This document shows positions 18,532 to 26,045 of a DNA stretch of 63,153 nt, piece by piece. The translations under genes were made by a program, and so were the position numbers. This DNA comes from Candidatus Omnitrophota bacterium (GTDB lineage: Bacteria > Omnitrophota > Gorgyraeia > Tantalellales > Tantalellaceae). The stretch's first letter is position 1. Every line of letters starts with the position of its first letter. The stretch covers positions 4,517 to 67,669 of the forward strand of contig JADGBR010000016.1 in the NCBI GenBank assembly GCA_015231405.1, written 5' to 3'. Below the pieces are notes generated by a model. The model had not been told where the DNA came from. It saw only the letters and a program-made list of their open reading frames with translations, and made no database searches.

Positions 18532-20322
18532 ATGAGCGATATCAAGATAAGCGTAAAAATAGACGGTAAAGACTATGTCTTCTCAGGTCCTCAGACCATC
18601 CTGGAGGCTTGTAAAAGTGCCTCTATAGAAATCCCCGCGCTGTGCTTTATGGAGGGTTTGAACAAGGAAGCGGCCTGTTCTATTTGTGTTGTTGAGGTGA
18701 AAGGAGCGAGGACATTGATACGTTCCTGTGTGACCAATATAACGGATAAAATGGAGATCTATACCCATACGCAAAGGGTTAGAGAGGCAAGACGGGTCAA
18801 TCTCGAACTGCTCCTCGCCGGGCACCCTAAAGATTGCCTGGCATGCGGCAGGAACGAGACCTGTGAATTGAGGAAAATGGCCGCTGATATGGGCATAAGA
18901 GAGGTCAGGTTCCCAAAAGTGCAAAAGACGGAACATCAAATAGACAGGACCTCTGTATCGATAGTCAGGGACCCGAATAAATGTATTTTGTGCGGGAGAT
19001 GCGTTTCGATGTGCTCTTCCGTGCAGGGTGTGGAAGCTATTGCCTTTACGGGCCGGGGAAAGAACTCCAAAGTCTCGACATTTTTTGAGGAAGGATTGGC
19101 GAATAGCGTTTGCGTGAACTGCGGCCAATGCGCCGCGGTTTGTCCGACAGGGGCGATAGTCGAACAAAACGCCGTTGACGACGTATGGAAAGCGTTATCG
19201 GATCCCGGAAAATTCGTGGTGGTCGAAGTAGCGCCTGCGGTCAGGGCGGCTTTAGGAGAGGAGTTCCAGATGCCGGCGGGCAGCTTGGTAACCGCTAAGC
19301 TGGCGGAAGCCTTGAAGAAGGTGGGGTTCTACAAGGTATTTGACACGCAGTTCACCGCGGACCTTACGATCATGGAGGAAGGACATGAGCTTATCTCCAG
19401 GATCAAAAATAAAGGTACGCTTCCGATGATAACATCATGCTCACCCGGGTGGGTAAAGTTCGCGGAACATTTTTTTCCGGGGATCATCCCTAATATATCA
19501 ACCTGTAAATCACCCCAGCAGATGTTTGGCGCGGTCGCGAAGAGCTATTACGCTAAAAAGTTCAATATCGATCCAAGAAAAATAGTCGTTGTTTCAATAA
19601 TGCCTTGCACCGCGAAAAAGTTCGAGGCAAGACGCCCTGAGATGAGATCGGCATTCGATTATTGGCAAGAAGAGATGAAATTGAGTGAAAAAGAAGCCTT
19701 TTACGACGTGGATCATGTTCTGACGACGCGTGAAGCGGCCAGGATGATCAAGGAAGCTGGTATAGATTTTGTGAGCCTGAAGGGCGGGGATTTCGATGAG
19801 CCTTTAGGTATATCGACCGGTGCGGCGGTAATATTCGGAGCAACCGGGGGTGTTATGGAGGCCGCATTGAGGACTGCATATGAGGTCCTGACGGGTAAAG
19901 AGCTGGAAAAACTGGATTTTATGGATTTGAGGGGTTTGGAAGGGATTAAGGTGTGTGACGTGGAGATATCCGGATCGGTCCTGAAAGTGGCTGTAGCGAA
20001 TAGCCTTAAGAACGCGCGTAAACTTCTTGAAGAAGTTCAGGAAGGGAGATCTCCTTACGCCTTTATTGAGATCATGACTTGTCCTGGAGGATGCATAGGA
20101 GGCGGGGGACAGCCCCATGCATTGGACAATACGGTAAAAAAAATGCGCATGGAAGCGATCTACCGGGAGGATCACGGCAAAAAATTACGGAAATCTCACC
20201 AGAATCCCGCGGTCACAGCTCTGTACAAGGAGTTCTTGGGAGAACCTTTGGGTGAGTTGTCCCATCATCTTTTGCATACAAGTTATTCGGAAAGGCGCGA
20301 AACATCTTATGGCAAAAGATAA
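18532..20322 (+). CDS. hydA: [FeFe]-hydrogenase catalytic subunit HydA (group A, NAD-linked)
   Basis: This ~596-residue subunit catalyses reversible H2 formation. The domains in order are: an N-terminal [2Fe-2S] (CFMEGLNKEAACSICVVEV), a His-ligated cluster (GHPKDCLACGRNETC), two [4Fe-4S] (CILCGRCVSMC, CVNCGQCAAVC) and the H-cluster domain. The three H-cluster signatures are intact: TSCSPGWVKF, MPCTAKKFE and EIMTCPGGCIGGGGQP. A C-terminal small-subunit-like tail is present. With the NuoE and NuoF partners this is the trimeric, probably electron-bifurcating type. The ATG at 18532 comes just after the hydB stop; a TTG at 18526 is the alternative. No maturases (HydE/F/G) occur in the window. Confidence 0.95.
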   Translation: MSDIKISVKIDGKDYVFSGPQTILEACKSASIEIPALCFMEGLNKEAACSICVVEVKGARTLIRSCVTNITDKMEIYTHTQRVREARRVNLELLLAGHPKDCLACGRNETCELRKMAADMGIREVRFPKVQKTEHQIDRTSVSIVRDPNKCILCGRCVSMCSSVQGVEAIAFTGRGKNSKVSTFFEEGLANSVCVNCGQCAAVCPTGAIVEQNAVDDVWKALSDPGKFVVVEVAPAVRAALGEEFQMPAGSLVTAKLAEALKKVGFYKVFDTQFTADLTIMEEGHELISRIKNKGTLPMITSCSPGWVKFAEHFFPGIIPNISTCKSPQQMFGAVAKSYYAKKFNIDPRKIVVVSIMPCTAKKFEARRPEMRSAFDYWQEEMKLSEKEAFYDVDHVLTTREAARMIKEAGIDFVSLKGGDFDEPLGISTGAAVIFGATGGVMEAALRTAYEVLTGKELEKLDFMDLRGLEGIKVCDVEISGSVLKVAVANSLKNARKLLEEVQEGRSPYAFIEIMTCPGGCIGGGGQPHALDNTVKKMRMEAIYREDHGKKLRKSHQNPAVTALYKEFLGEPLGELSHHLLHTSYSERRETSYGKR

Positions 20323-20538
20323 GATAATTCCCGAAATATCAAGTTTGTCGAATAGCGGAAGGTCTTAGAGGGTAACCTCGGCATTGTCCTGGTACAGTGC
20401 GACATGAGGGACGGTGATCGAGCTGATGATCTCTTGCCAACCGAATAATTTCTTTAAATGCGCGAGTAACAACCACTGTGAGTTCGGGAATTTAACCGCG
20501 GATCATATATCGCGGACAGTATCGGGGGTGGAATAGGC
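20323..20538. other. 216-base gap between hydA and nfnA; no supported gene
   Basis: No RBS-linked open frame of useful length is present. Two short stretches in different frames look codon-like: a frame through 20367-20450 reading GNLGIVLVQCDMRDGDRADD, and a second running into 20535 reading SNNHCEFGNLTADHISRTVS. This could be the remains of a small gene with a frameshift. A CCGCG...CGCGG hairpin lies near 20500-20519. I do not recognise the product. Confidence 0.35.
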
Positions 20539-21366
20539 ATGAGGATAGTGAGTAAGGAGTTCCTGGTGGACGGTCACGGGATGCGCATAGCTAAATTGGC
20601 GGTCAAATCCCCGGAAATAGCTTCGAAAGCTAAAGCAGGACAGTTTGTCGTCCTGATGGTGGAAGAAAAAGGCGAGAGGATCCCCCTTACGATCGTCGAA
20701 GCCGATGCCTCCAATGGGTTAATAACGATCATTGTACAAGCAGCCGGGTTCACCTCATCGCTGCTTGCCGGAATGAACGAAGGTGATACGCTCTATTCGA
20801 TAGTTGGTCCCTTAGGGCATCCGACGGATGTGAAAAAATATGGAAAGGTCGCGCTTATCGGCGGAGGGGTCGGGATAGCGGAAATATATCCTGTCGCGAA
20901 GGCGATGAAAGACAGAGGGAACTATGTCGCGATCATCATAGGGGCCAGGTCAAAAGATCTGTTGATCCTTGAGAAAGAATTAACGGGTATCGCCGACGAA
21001 ATGGTTGTAATGACCGATGACGGCTCGTATGGACGAAAAGGATTCGTAACGGACGCGCTCAAACAGCTACTCGGAAGAGAGAAATACGATCTGGCGTATG
21101 CGGTTGGGCCGATCCCTATGATGAGAGCGGTCTCCGATTTGTCGAAGTCTTTCGCTGTAGTGACCCTTGTTTCACTGAACGCTATTATGGTCGACGGGAC
21201 AGGAATGTGCGGTTGTTGCAGGGTGAAAGTGGGCAACGATATGAAATTCAGCTGCGTTGACGGTCCTGAGTTCGAGGCCTGGCAAGTTGACTGGCAGGAA
21301 CTGTCGATCCGCAATGGCATTTACGCCGAGCAGGAAAAACATATTTGCCGCCTGAATAAGGCTTAA
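20539..21366 (+). CDS. nfnA: NADH-dependent ferredoxin:NADP oxidoreductase subunit A (NfnA)
   Basis: This 275-residue FAD/NAD-binding protein of the ferredoxin-NADP reductase/PyrK family has an N-terminal beta-barrel FAD domain (ERIPLTIVEADASNGLITI), a NAD-binding half (VALIGGGVGIAEIYPVAKAM) and a C-terminal [2Fe-2S] site (MCGCCRVKVGNDMKFSCVDG). With the GltD-like partner ten bases downstream it forms NfnAB, the electron-bifurcating transhydrogenase between NADH, ferredoxin and NADPH. GGGGGTGG precedes the ATG. The subunit is also described as sulfide dehydrogenase beta in older annotation. Confidence 0.9.
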   Translation: MRIVSKEFLVDGHGMRIAKLAVKSPEIASKAKAGQFVVLMVEEKGERIPLTIVEADASNGLITIIVQAAGFTSSLLAGMNEGDTLYSIVGPLGHPTDVKKYGKVALIGGGVGIAEIYPVAKAMKDRGNYVAIIIGARSKDLLILEKELTGIADEMVVMTDDGSYGRKGFVTDALKQLLGREKYDLAYAVGPIPMMRAVSDLSKSFAVVTLVSLNAIMVDGTGMCGCCRVKVGNDMKFSCVDGPEFEAWQVDWQELSIRNGIYAEQEKHICRLNKA

Positions 21367-21375
21367 CGGGTTATT

Positions 21376-22809
21376 ATGAAAAATGAACCGGTCACAGCGA
21401 AAGAAGAGGACAGGTCGTCGAGGGTAATGAATTTCGGCGAAGTGGTATTGGGATTTTCTGAGACGGAGGCGCTCGCGGAAGCGTCCAGATGTATCCAGTG
21501 CAAAGACCCCAAATGCGTGAACGGTTGTCCCGTCGGTATAGATATCAAGGAATTCATATCGAGATTGTCAAAAAAGGATTACGACGGAGCGTATTTAACG
21601 ATACGCCATAAGAACAATTTCCCGTCGATTTGCGGCAGGGTGTGCCCCGCCGAATATCAATGCCGTAAACTTTGTGTCTTCACAAAAAAAGGTGAGCCTT
21701 TTGCGTCGGAGAAGGCTATCAATATACATTTCCTCGAACGGTTTATCGGCGATCACGGGGCCGCTAAAGGGATAGAATTGAAAGCGGCTGAGGCTAGTGA
21801 CCTGGCCGGACATAAGGTAGCAGTTGTCGGGTCTGGCCCGGCCGGGCTATGCGCAGCGGGAGAACTGGCCCGGCGGGGAGTTAAAGTCGTTGTTTTTGAA
21901 GGGTTGCATACGACAGGCGGGGTGCTTAGATACGGTATACCTCCTTTCAGGCTTCCCAGGAATATACTTGACGGCGAGATCGACTCGCTCAAAAAGCTCG
22001 GTGTAGAGATACGGACCAATTTTATCGTAGGGAGGGCGCGTACCATAGACGAGCTTTTCGCCGAAGGATATTCGGCAATATTCCTTGGGCTTGGGGCGGG
22101 AATTCCTTCTTTTATGAATATCCCGGGTGAAAATCTTTGCAATGTCTATTCCGCCAACGAGTTTCTTACCAGGGTCAACTTGATGTCGGCTCATAAATTC
22201 CCCGAATATCACACGCCTGTTAACATAGGTAAGCACATCATAGTTATCGGAGGCGGTAATACCGCCATGGACGCGGCCAGGGTCGCTATCAGGCTTCAGA
22301 ATATGAACGGGATCAAACCGGATACGACGATATCTTACAGGCGCACGGAAGTAGAGATGCCGGCGCGCCGGCTTGAGATAGAGCACGCTAAAGAGGAAGG
22401 AGTTAAATTCGAGCTTTTGACCAAGCCCGAGGAATTCATAGGCGGCGAAAGGGGGTTCGTGATGAGGATGCGGGCCTCAAGGTGCGAGCTTGGGGAGCCC
22501 GATGCCTCCGGCAGGCGAAAGCCGGTAGTCATTCCATCGAGCGCGTTCGAGGCGGATTGTGACCTTGCGATAATAGCCATAGGCCTTGGCGCTAATACCA
22601 TTCTGACCGGGGTAACACCCGGGATAAAGATCGATAAATACGGGGACGTGATCGTTGACCCTGAGACAATGGAGACTTCCATTAAAGGTGTTTACGCCGG
22701 AGGCGACATCGTCGGCGGCGAGGGCACCGTCATAGAGGCCATGGGAATGGCCAAAAAAGCTTCTCTTGCCATACTTGACCGCTTGAGGCACCTCTCTACA
22801 GGTTTCTGA
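21376..22809 (+). CDS. nfnB: NfnB/GltD-like NADPH oxidoreductase
   Basis: This 477-residue flavoprotein has an N-terminal cysteine-rich [4Fe-4S] domain (CIQCKDPKCVNGCPVGIDIK, ICGRVCPAEYQC), an FAD fold (VVGSGPAGLCAAGELAR), an NADP fold (VIGGGNTAMDAARVAIRL) and the C-terminal FAD motif (YAGGDIVGGEGTVIEAMGMA). It belongs to the glutamate synthase small subunit family. As the partner of nfnA it is best called NfnB. Because an FMN-type glutamate synthase lies 250 bases downstream, it may also feed electrons to that enzyme; this second role is inference. Confidence 0.9.
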   Translation: MKNEPVTAKEEDRSSRVMNFGEVVLGFSETEALAEASRCIQCKDPKCVNGCPVGIDIKEFISRLSKKDYDGAYLTIRHKNNFPSICGRVCPAEYQCRKLCVFTKKGEPFASEKAINIHFLERFIGDHGAAKGIELKAAEASDLAGHKVAVVGSGPAGLCAAGELARRGVKVVVFEGLHTTGGVLRYGIPPFRLPRNILDGEIDSLKKLGVEIRTNFIVGRARTIDELFAEGYSAIFLGLGAGIPSFMNIPGENLCNVYSANEFLTRVNLMSAHKFPEYHTPVNIGKHIIVIGGGNTAMDAARVAIRLQNMNGIKPDTTISYRRTEVEMPARRLEIEHAKEEGVKFELLTKPEEFIGGERGFVMRMRASRCELGEPDASGRRKPVVIPSSAFEADCDLAIIAIGLGANTILTGVTPGIKIDKYGDVIVDPETMETSIKGVYAGGDIVGGEGTVIEAMGMAKKASLAILDRLRHLSTGF

Positions 22810-22855
22810 CCCCGGTACATATTGCCGGAAATATGTGAACACTCCGGGAAAAATA

Positions 22856-22884
22856 TTGACAATATGGACAATAAATCGCATAAT
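22856..22884 (+). promoter_or_regulatory. Promoter of the glutamate synthase leader
   Basis: TTGACA (22856-22861), a 17-base spacer and CATAAT (22879-22884). The expected start near 22891 coincides with the first hairpin of the leader, so the leader RNA begins with the tandem-hairpin element. The same arrangement is found at 24712 and 25869. Confidence 0.7.
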
Positions 22885-22887
22885 CTG

Positions 22888-22930
22888 TGATTAGATACAA
22901 GGCAGTATCTGATTAGAACAAAGGCGTTCT
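22888..22930 (+). promoter_or_regulatory. ANTAR-type tandem hexaloop RNA element before glutamate synthase
   Basis: Hairpin P1 has AGATAC (22893-22898), loop AAGGCA and GTATCT (22905-22910), extendable to 11 pairs (22888-22898 with 22905-22915). Hairpin P2 has AGAAC (22915-22919), loop AAAGGC and GTTCT (22926-22930). Both six-base loops have A at position 1 and G at position 4, the published signature of ANTAR-protein RNA targets. The linker is four bases. P2 overlaps the 5' arm of the following terminator, so the two structures exclude one another. The cognate regulator is probably the GAF-ANTAR protein at 28178. Confidence 0.8.
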
Positions 22931-23004
22931 TATCGGTTGATCTAAATTTCCGTTAGCGTAATTTACGGTATTTCGATGTCCGGTCGAGCGCTTTTTTTAT
23001 TTTT
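22924..23004 (+). terminator. Intrinsic terminator (attenuator) before glutamate synthase
   Basis: The 5' arm GCGTTC (22924-22929) plus ATCGG (22932-22936) pairs with CCGGT (22980-22984) plus GAGCGC (22986-22991), with a small internal loop. Seven T then ATTTTT follow (22992-23004). The long loop holds a minor CCGT/ACGG hairpin. The 5' arm shares bases with loop and 3' arm of P2, so P2 formation would prevent termination. Confidence 0.65.
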
Positions 23005-23059
23005 ATGGGCGATTTATAGTTATTAATCGTGAAATGAAAAATAACAAGGAGGGGGGAAC

Positions 23060-24703
23060 ATGATCCATTGGCAAAAATCGAATGACGCGTTGGGGACCGT
23101 TAACAGGGGTAATCCCTGCGAGTCGGGGCTCTGCACTTTGTGCGAGTCAAAATGTAAGGGGAAATGCGAAACCTGGATGTCCAGCATGGTCGGGCGAAAA
23201 CTCCTATATCCCAGAGATTTCGGTTCTATCACAGCGGGAAGCTCGAATACGAGTCATATAGGAGTGTCATATAATTCCCTCAGGATCAACGGTTATAACT
23301 ACGGCGCCAACGGCCTTTCGAAAGGGCTCTCGACGGCGGAAGACGATTGCATATTCCCGAACGTCAGCCTTGAAACCGAATTCGGCTCAAAAGTAAAAAC
23401 AAAATGCCGTGTGCCCATGATGACAGGCGCTCTAGGATCGACTTTTATAGCCGCGAAATACTGGGAATCTTTCGCCATAGGGGCCGCTCTCGTGGGGTAT
23501 CCGATCGTCATCGGAGAGAATGTCGTTGGCGTGGACAAAGAATCGGTCATTAATAAGGGAAAGATATCAAAAGCTCCGGAACTCGACAGGAGGATCGATA
23601 CTTTTCTGAAGTATTATGACGGTTACGGCGCGATCATAGTCCAGCTTAACGTTGAGGACACCAGGAACGGCGTTGCGGAATACGTTATCGGGAAATACGG
23701 CGATAAAGTGATCATCGAGCTGAAATGGGGCCAGGGGGCTAAATGTATAGGCGGTGAAATACAGGTAACAAGTCTCGAATACGCGCTTTTTCTGAAGAAT
23801 AGGGGTTATGTTGTCGATCCCGATCCGACGAAGCCTGAAGTGCAGGAAGCGTTCAAACATAAGACCATCAGGTCTTTCGCCCGGCATTCAAGGCTCGGCT
23901 ATACCAGCCTTTCTTCCGAATCCCAGGTCCACGACTCCTTCATGAAGTCGGTGGCGTATCTCAGAAAGATCGGTTATAACCGGATATCTCTAAAGACCGG
24001 CTCATACGGTATGGAAGCCCTGGCTATGTCCATTAAATACGCGACGGAAGCCAAACTTGATCTTCTGACGATAGACGGTTCCGGCGGCGGTACAGGTATG
24101 AGCCCGTGGAACATGATGGAATCATGGGGCGTTCCCTCGCTCCTTCTTCACGCGAAGGCTTATGAATACGCGAAGATACTGTCGAAGAAAAAAGGCGTTA
24201 AGGTCGTCGACATGGCCTTCGCGGGCGGGCTCGCGAAGGAAGACCAGATATTCAAGGCTCTCGCGCTCGGCGCTCCTTTCACGAAGCTGGTCTGCATGGG
24301 CAGGGCCCTAATGATACCCGCGTATTTAGGCGCTAACGTGCAGGGCGTAATGGACCCGTCGCAGAAAGTGAAGCTTAACGGTAACTGGGACGAGCTTCCA
24401 TCCAACGTGAAAGAACTCGGGAGTTCAGCCGATGAAATATTCTCCGGTTATTACGATGTTCAGAAAAAAGTCGGTAAGGGCGAAATGAAGAATATACCTT
24501 TAGGGGCTATAGCTTCATGGACTCTAGCCGATAAGCTCGCCGCCGGGCTTCAGCAGCTCCTTGCCGGCGCGCGTAAGTTCAAGGTCACCGAGATAACAAG
24601 GGGCGAGATCTTCTCGTGCAACAGGGAAACCGAGGCCGAGACGAAGGTCCCGTTCATCACTGACGTCGCCGACGATGTGGCGAAGAATATTTTGAAGGCT
24701 TAA
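23060..24703 (+). CDS. FMN-binding glutamate synthase-family protein
   Basis: This 547-residue protein corresponds to the central/FMN domain of the glutamate synthase large subunit, without the glutaminase domain, as in archaeal-type GltB. It has an N-terminal cysteine cluster (CESGLCTLCESKCKGKCETW) and a TIM-barrel with the glycine-rich FMN/2-oxoglutarate region (LLTIDGSGGGTGMSPWNMME) and AFAGGLAKEDQIFKALALGA. It would make glutamate from 2-oxoglutarate and ammonia or glutamine, with electrons from a GltD/Nfn-type partner such as the gene at 21376. AGGAGG precedes the ATG by about 7 bases. Expression is probably controlled by the ANTAR-type leader upstream. It ends before the next promoter, so it looks monocistronic. 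Confidence 0.88.
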   Translation: MIHWQKSNDALGTVNRGNPCESGLCTLCESKCKGKCETWMSSMVGRKLLYPRDFGSITAGSSNTSHIGVSYNSLRINGYNYGANGLSKGLSTAEDDCIFPNVSLETEFGSKVKTKCRVPMMTGALGSTFIAAKYWESFAIGAALVGYPIVIGENVVGVDKESVINKGKISKAPELDRRIDTFLKYYDGYGAIIVQLNVEDTRNGVAEYVIGKYGDKVIIELKWGQGAKCIGGEIQVTSLEYALFLKNRGYVVDPDPTKPEVQEAFKHKTIRSFARHSRLGYTSLSSESQVHDSFMKSVAYLRKIGYNRISLKTGSYGMEALAMSIKYATEAKLDLLTIDGSGGGTGMSPWNMMESWGVPSLLLHAKAYEYAKILSKKKGVKVVDMAFAGGLAKEDQIFKALALGAPFTKLVCMGRALMIPAYLGANVQGVMDPSQKVKLNGNWDELPSNVKELGSSADEIFSGYYDVQKKVGKGEMKNIPLGAIASWTLADKLAAGLQQLLAGARKFKVTEITRGEIFSCNRETEAETKVPFITDVADDVAKNILKA

Positions 24704-24711
24704 AAAAATAA

Positions 24712-24740
24712 TTGACAATAAGTCTTTGATGGTGTAACAT
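24712..24740 (+). promoter_or_regulatory. Promoter of the porin leader
   Basis: TTGACA (24712-24717), a 17-base spacer and TAACAT (24735-24740). The predicted start near 24747 falls at the first hairpin. The layout copies the glutamate synthase and glutamine synthetase leaders. Confidence 0.68.
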
Positions 24741-24743
24741 AAA

Positions 24744-24780
24744 CGCATACGTTGTTGTATGTGATGCGAAGAGGCGTTCG
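24744..24780 (+). promoter_or_regulatory. ANTAR-type tandem hexaloop element before the porin
   Basis: P1 pairs 24744-24750 with 24757-24763 (core CATAC/GTATG) around the loop GTTGTT. P2 pairs CGAA (24767-24770) with TTCG (24777-24780) around the loop GAGGCG. Both loops have G at position 4 but G rather than A at position 1, so they deviate from the strict consensus. P2 has only four pairs. It lies entirely within or beside the 5' arm of the terminator at 24768, giving the mutually exclusive arrangement expected of ANTAR control. Confidence 0.55.
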
Positions 24781-24804
24781 ATACCGAACGCCTCTTCTGT
24801 TTTA
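24768..24804 (+). terminator. First terminator hairpin in the porin leader
   Basis: A perfect 13-pair stem, GAAGAGGCGTTCG (24768-24780) with CGAACGCCTCTTC (24785-24797), closes the loop ATAC and is followed by TGTTTTA. Its 5' arm is the same sequence that forms hairpin P2. The T-tract is short, so it may act as a pausing or partial terminator. Confidence 0.6.
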
Positions 24805-24826
24805 GAGGTACTTTTAGTGATCGACG

Positions 24827-24873
24827 AGGGCGTCTTGTGATCCCATGTGGGATGGCGAGGCGCCTTTTTTTTT
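24827..24873 (+). terminator. Second terminator in the porin leader
   Basis: The outer stem AGGGCGTCTTG (24827-24837) pairs with CGAGGCGCCTT (24856-24866), including GT pairs. The inner stem ATCCC/GGGAT closes ATGT. A run of nine T follows (24865-24873). It ends eight bases before the RBS of the porin. Two terminators in one 140-base leader suggest very tight repression in the absence of the antiterminator. Confidence 0.75.
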
Positions 24874-24892
24874 ACAAGGAAGGAGGATGGAC

Positions 24893-25729
24893 ATGTTAAG
24901 GAAAAAATTCAAAACAGTGGTTCTGTCGTGTTTTTTTGCGGTCCAGGTCGTGTCGCGTGTAGGCGCCGGGGAAGTTCCTGAGGGGAAACCCGAGTACATG
25001 CCCGATTTCTCGGCTTCGTCCGCGTTCGTGACCAAATATATCTGGAGGGGGCAGAACCTCGGTAATGAACCGGTAATGCAATCCGACATATCGATGGCTC
25101 TTAAAGGTTTTACGGTAGGGTGGTGGTCGAATTATTCCATGAATAACGATAAAACAAGGGATGCCGGACGGTATCAGGAATTCACTGAAAGCGATCTGTA
25201 TCTGGACTATACAGTTTCAGTCGGAACAATGTCGGAAACATTTAATGTCGATAGTCCGGACGTTTTGGATAAGCTGAGCTTTTCCGCTGGCTATACCTAT
25301 TATACGTTCCCGAATTTGAACTGGGACCTTGAAACATTCGACACTCACGAACCGTATCTGGGCGTTTCGTATGATATACTGTTAAAGCCCTTCTTTAAGT
25401 GGTATTGGGATGTCGATAGCGGTAAAGGTATAGCCGGAGATTCCGGAAGAGGATCATATTACCTGGCCGGGATAGGGCATACTTTCGAGTTCGGGGAAAG
25501 CGGTATAAGCGCTGACTTGGGTCTTACGGCGGCCTATAACGACGAACAGTGGACCGACAAGTCGGGTTGGAGCGACCTTAATCTGTCAGGCGGGGTGAAT
25601 ATAACTTGCTTTAAATACTTCACGATCAGACCCTTGGTTTCGTATAGCATGATACTGGACAGAGATACTTACAACGATCTTCAGGATAACGAGATTTACG
25701 GAGGGATAAAGATCGGCGTTAAATATTGA
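24893..25729 (+). CDS. TorF-like (Gcw_chp) putative outer-membrane porin
   Basis: About 278 residues from the ATG at 24893, chosen because AGGAGG (24881-24886) lies six bases upstream; the ATG at 24845 lies inside the terminator. A signal peptide (LRKKFKTVVLSCFFAVQVV) is followed by a beta-barrel-like protein with the family's opening pattern (AFVTKYIWRGQNLGNEPVMQ, GFTVGWWSNYSM) and alternating aromatic strands ending in GGIKIGVKY. This resembles the TorF/Gcw_chp group of predicted porins. Its place between glutamate synthase and glutamine synthetase, with the same type of leader, suggests that it takes up a nitrogen compound; the substrate is unknown. Confidence 0.75.
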   Translation: MLRKKFKTVVLSCFFAVQVVSRVGAGEVPEGKPEYMPDFSASSAFVTKYIWRGQNLGNEPVMQSDISMALKGFTVGWWSNYSMNNDKTRDAGRYQEFTESDLYLDYTVSVGTMSETFNVDSPDVLDKLSFSAGYTYYTFPNLNWDLETFDTHEPYLGVSYDILLKPFFKWYWDVDSGKGIAGDSGRGSYYLAGIGHTFEFGESGISADLGLTAAYNDEQWTDKSGWSDLNLSGGVNITCFKYFTIRPLVSYSMILDRDTYNDLQDNEIYGGIKIGVKY

Positions 25730-25756
25730 TTAATGGTCGGGCTAGCGGAAGAGTAC

Positions 25757-25841
25757 GTCATCCCCGCGAAAGCGGAGATCCCATGAAAATGTTATTTTTA
25801 TGTGATCCCGGCTCGCTCGCTTTGCTCGCGTCCGGGATGAC
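25757..25841. repeat. Palindromic intergenic repeat (GTCATCCCCGCG type)
   Basis: An imperfect inverted repeat starts GTCATCCCCGCGAAAGCGG and ends CCGGGATGAC, with ATGAAAATGTTATTTTTATG in the middle. A close relative lies at 30567-30637, sharing both ends and the central AT-rich segment. It is a non-coding mobile palindrome (REP/MITE-like). Confidence 0.8.
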
Positions 25842-25868
25842 AGAACCTGACACTTGCCCTTTTTGTGT

Positions 25869-25897
25869 TTGACATTTGTTAGATTTTTTTGTAGAAT
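25869..25897 (+). promoter_or_regulatory. Promoter of the glutamine synthetase leader
   Basis: TTGACA (25869-25874), a 17-base spacer and TAGAAT (25892-25897). The expected start near 25904 coincides with hairpin P1. Confidence 0.72.
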
Positions 25898-25900
25898 CTC

Positions 25901-25941
25901 AGCACACAAAGTTGTGTTCTCTTAAGGATGAAGAAGTCCTT
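25901..25941 (+). promoter_or_regulatory. ANTAR-type tandem hexaloop element before glutamine synthetase
   Basis: P1: ACAC (25904-25907), loop AAAGTT, GTGT (25914-25917), with two more outer pairs after a mismatch. P2: AAGGAT (25924-25929), loop GAAGAA, GTCCTT (25936-25941). P1 has A1 and G4 as in known ANTAR sites; P2 keeps G4 with G at position 1. The 3' arm of P2 is the 5' arm of the terminator that follows. Confidence 0.72.
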
Positions 25942-25974
25942 TTCGGCGACGTATGCCGGGAAGGATTTTTTTTT
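25937..25974 (+). terminator. Intrinsic terminator (attenuator) before glutamine synthetase
   Basis: An 11-pair stem, TCCTTTTCGGC (25937-25947) with GCCGGGAAGGA (25955-25965) including two GT pairs, is followed by nine T (25966-25974). It lies about 70 bases before the glnN start. It overlaps P2 of the tandem element, so antitermination by an ANTAR protein is structurally possible. Confidence 0.8.
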
Positions 25975-26045
25975 GTCCATGGAAGGTGATTGTAGTTGAA
26001 ATAGGCTGGAAAAGGGTTAAAATAACACTAAAAAGGAGAAAGAAT

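Noticed and set aside
22951-22969. CCGT...ACGG hairpin in the glutamate synthase leader as the terminator
   Set aside because: Only four pairs and no T-tract directly after it; the longer GCGTTC...GAGCGC pairing fits better.
24823-24834. A GAC-GAGGGC-GTC mini-hairpin that could be a third hexaloop in the porin leader
   Set aside because: Only three pairs; overlaps the second terminator stem, which is far more stable.
25953-26045. N-terminal extension of glutamine synthetase
   Set aside because: It would start inside the terminator stem and T-tract; the ATG at 26046 has a good RBS and the family N-terminus.
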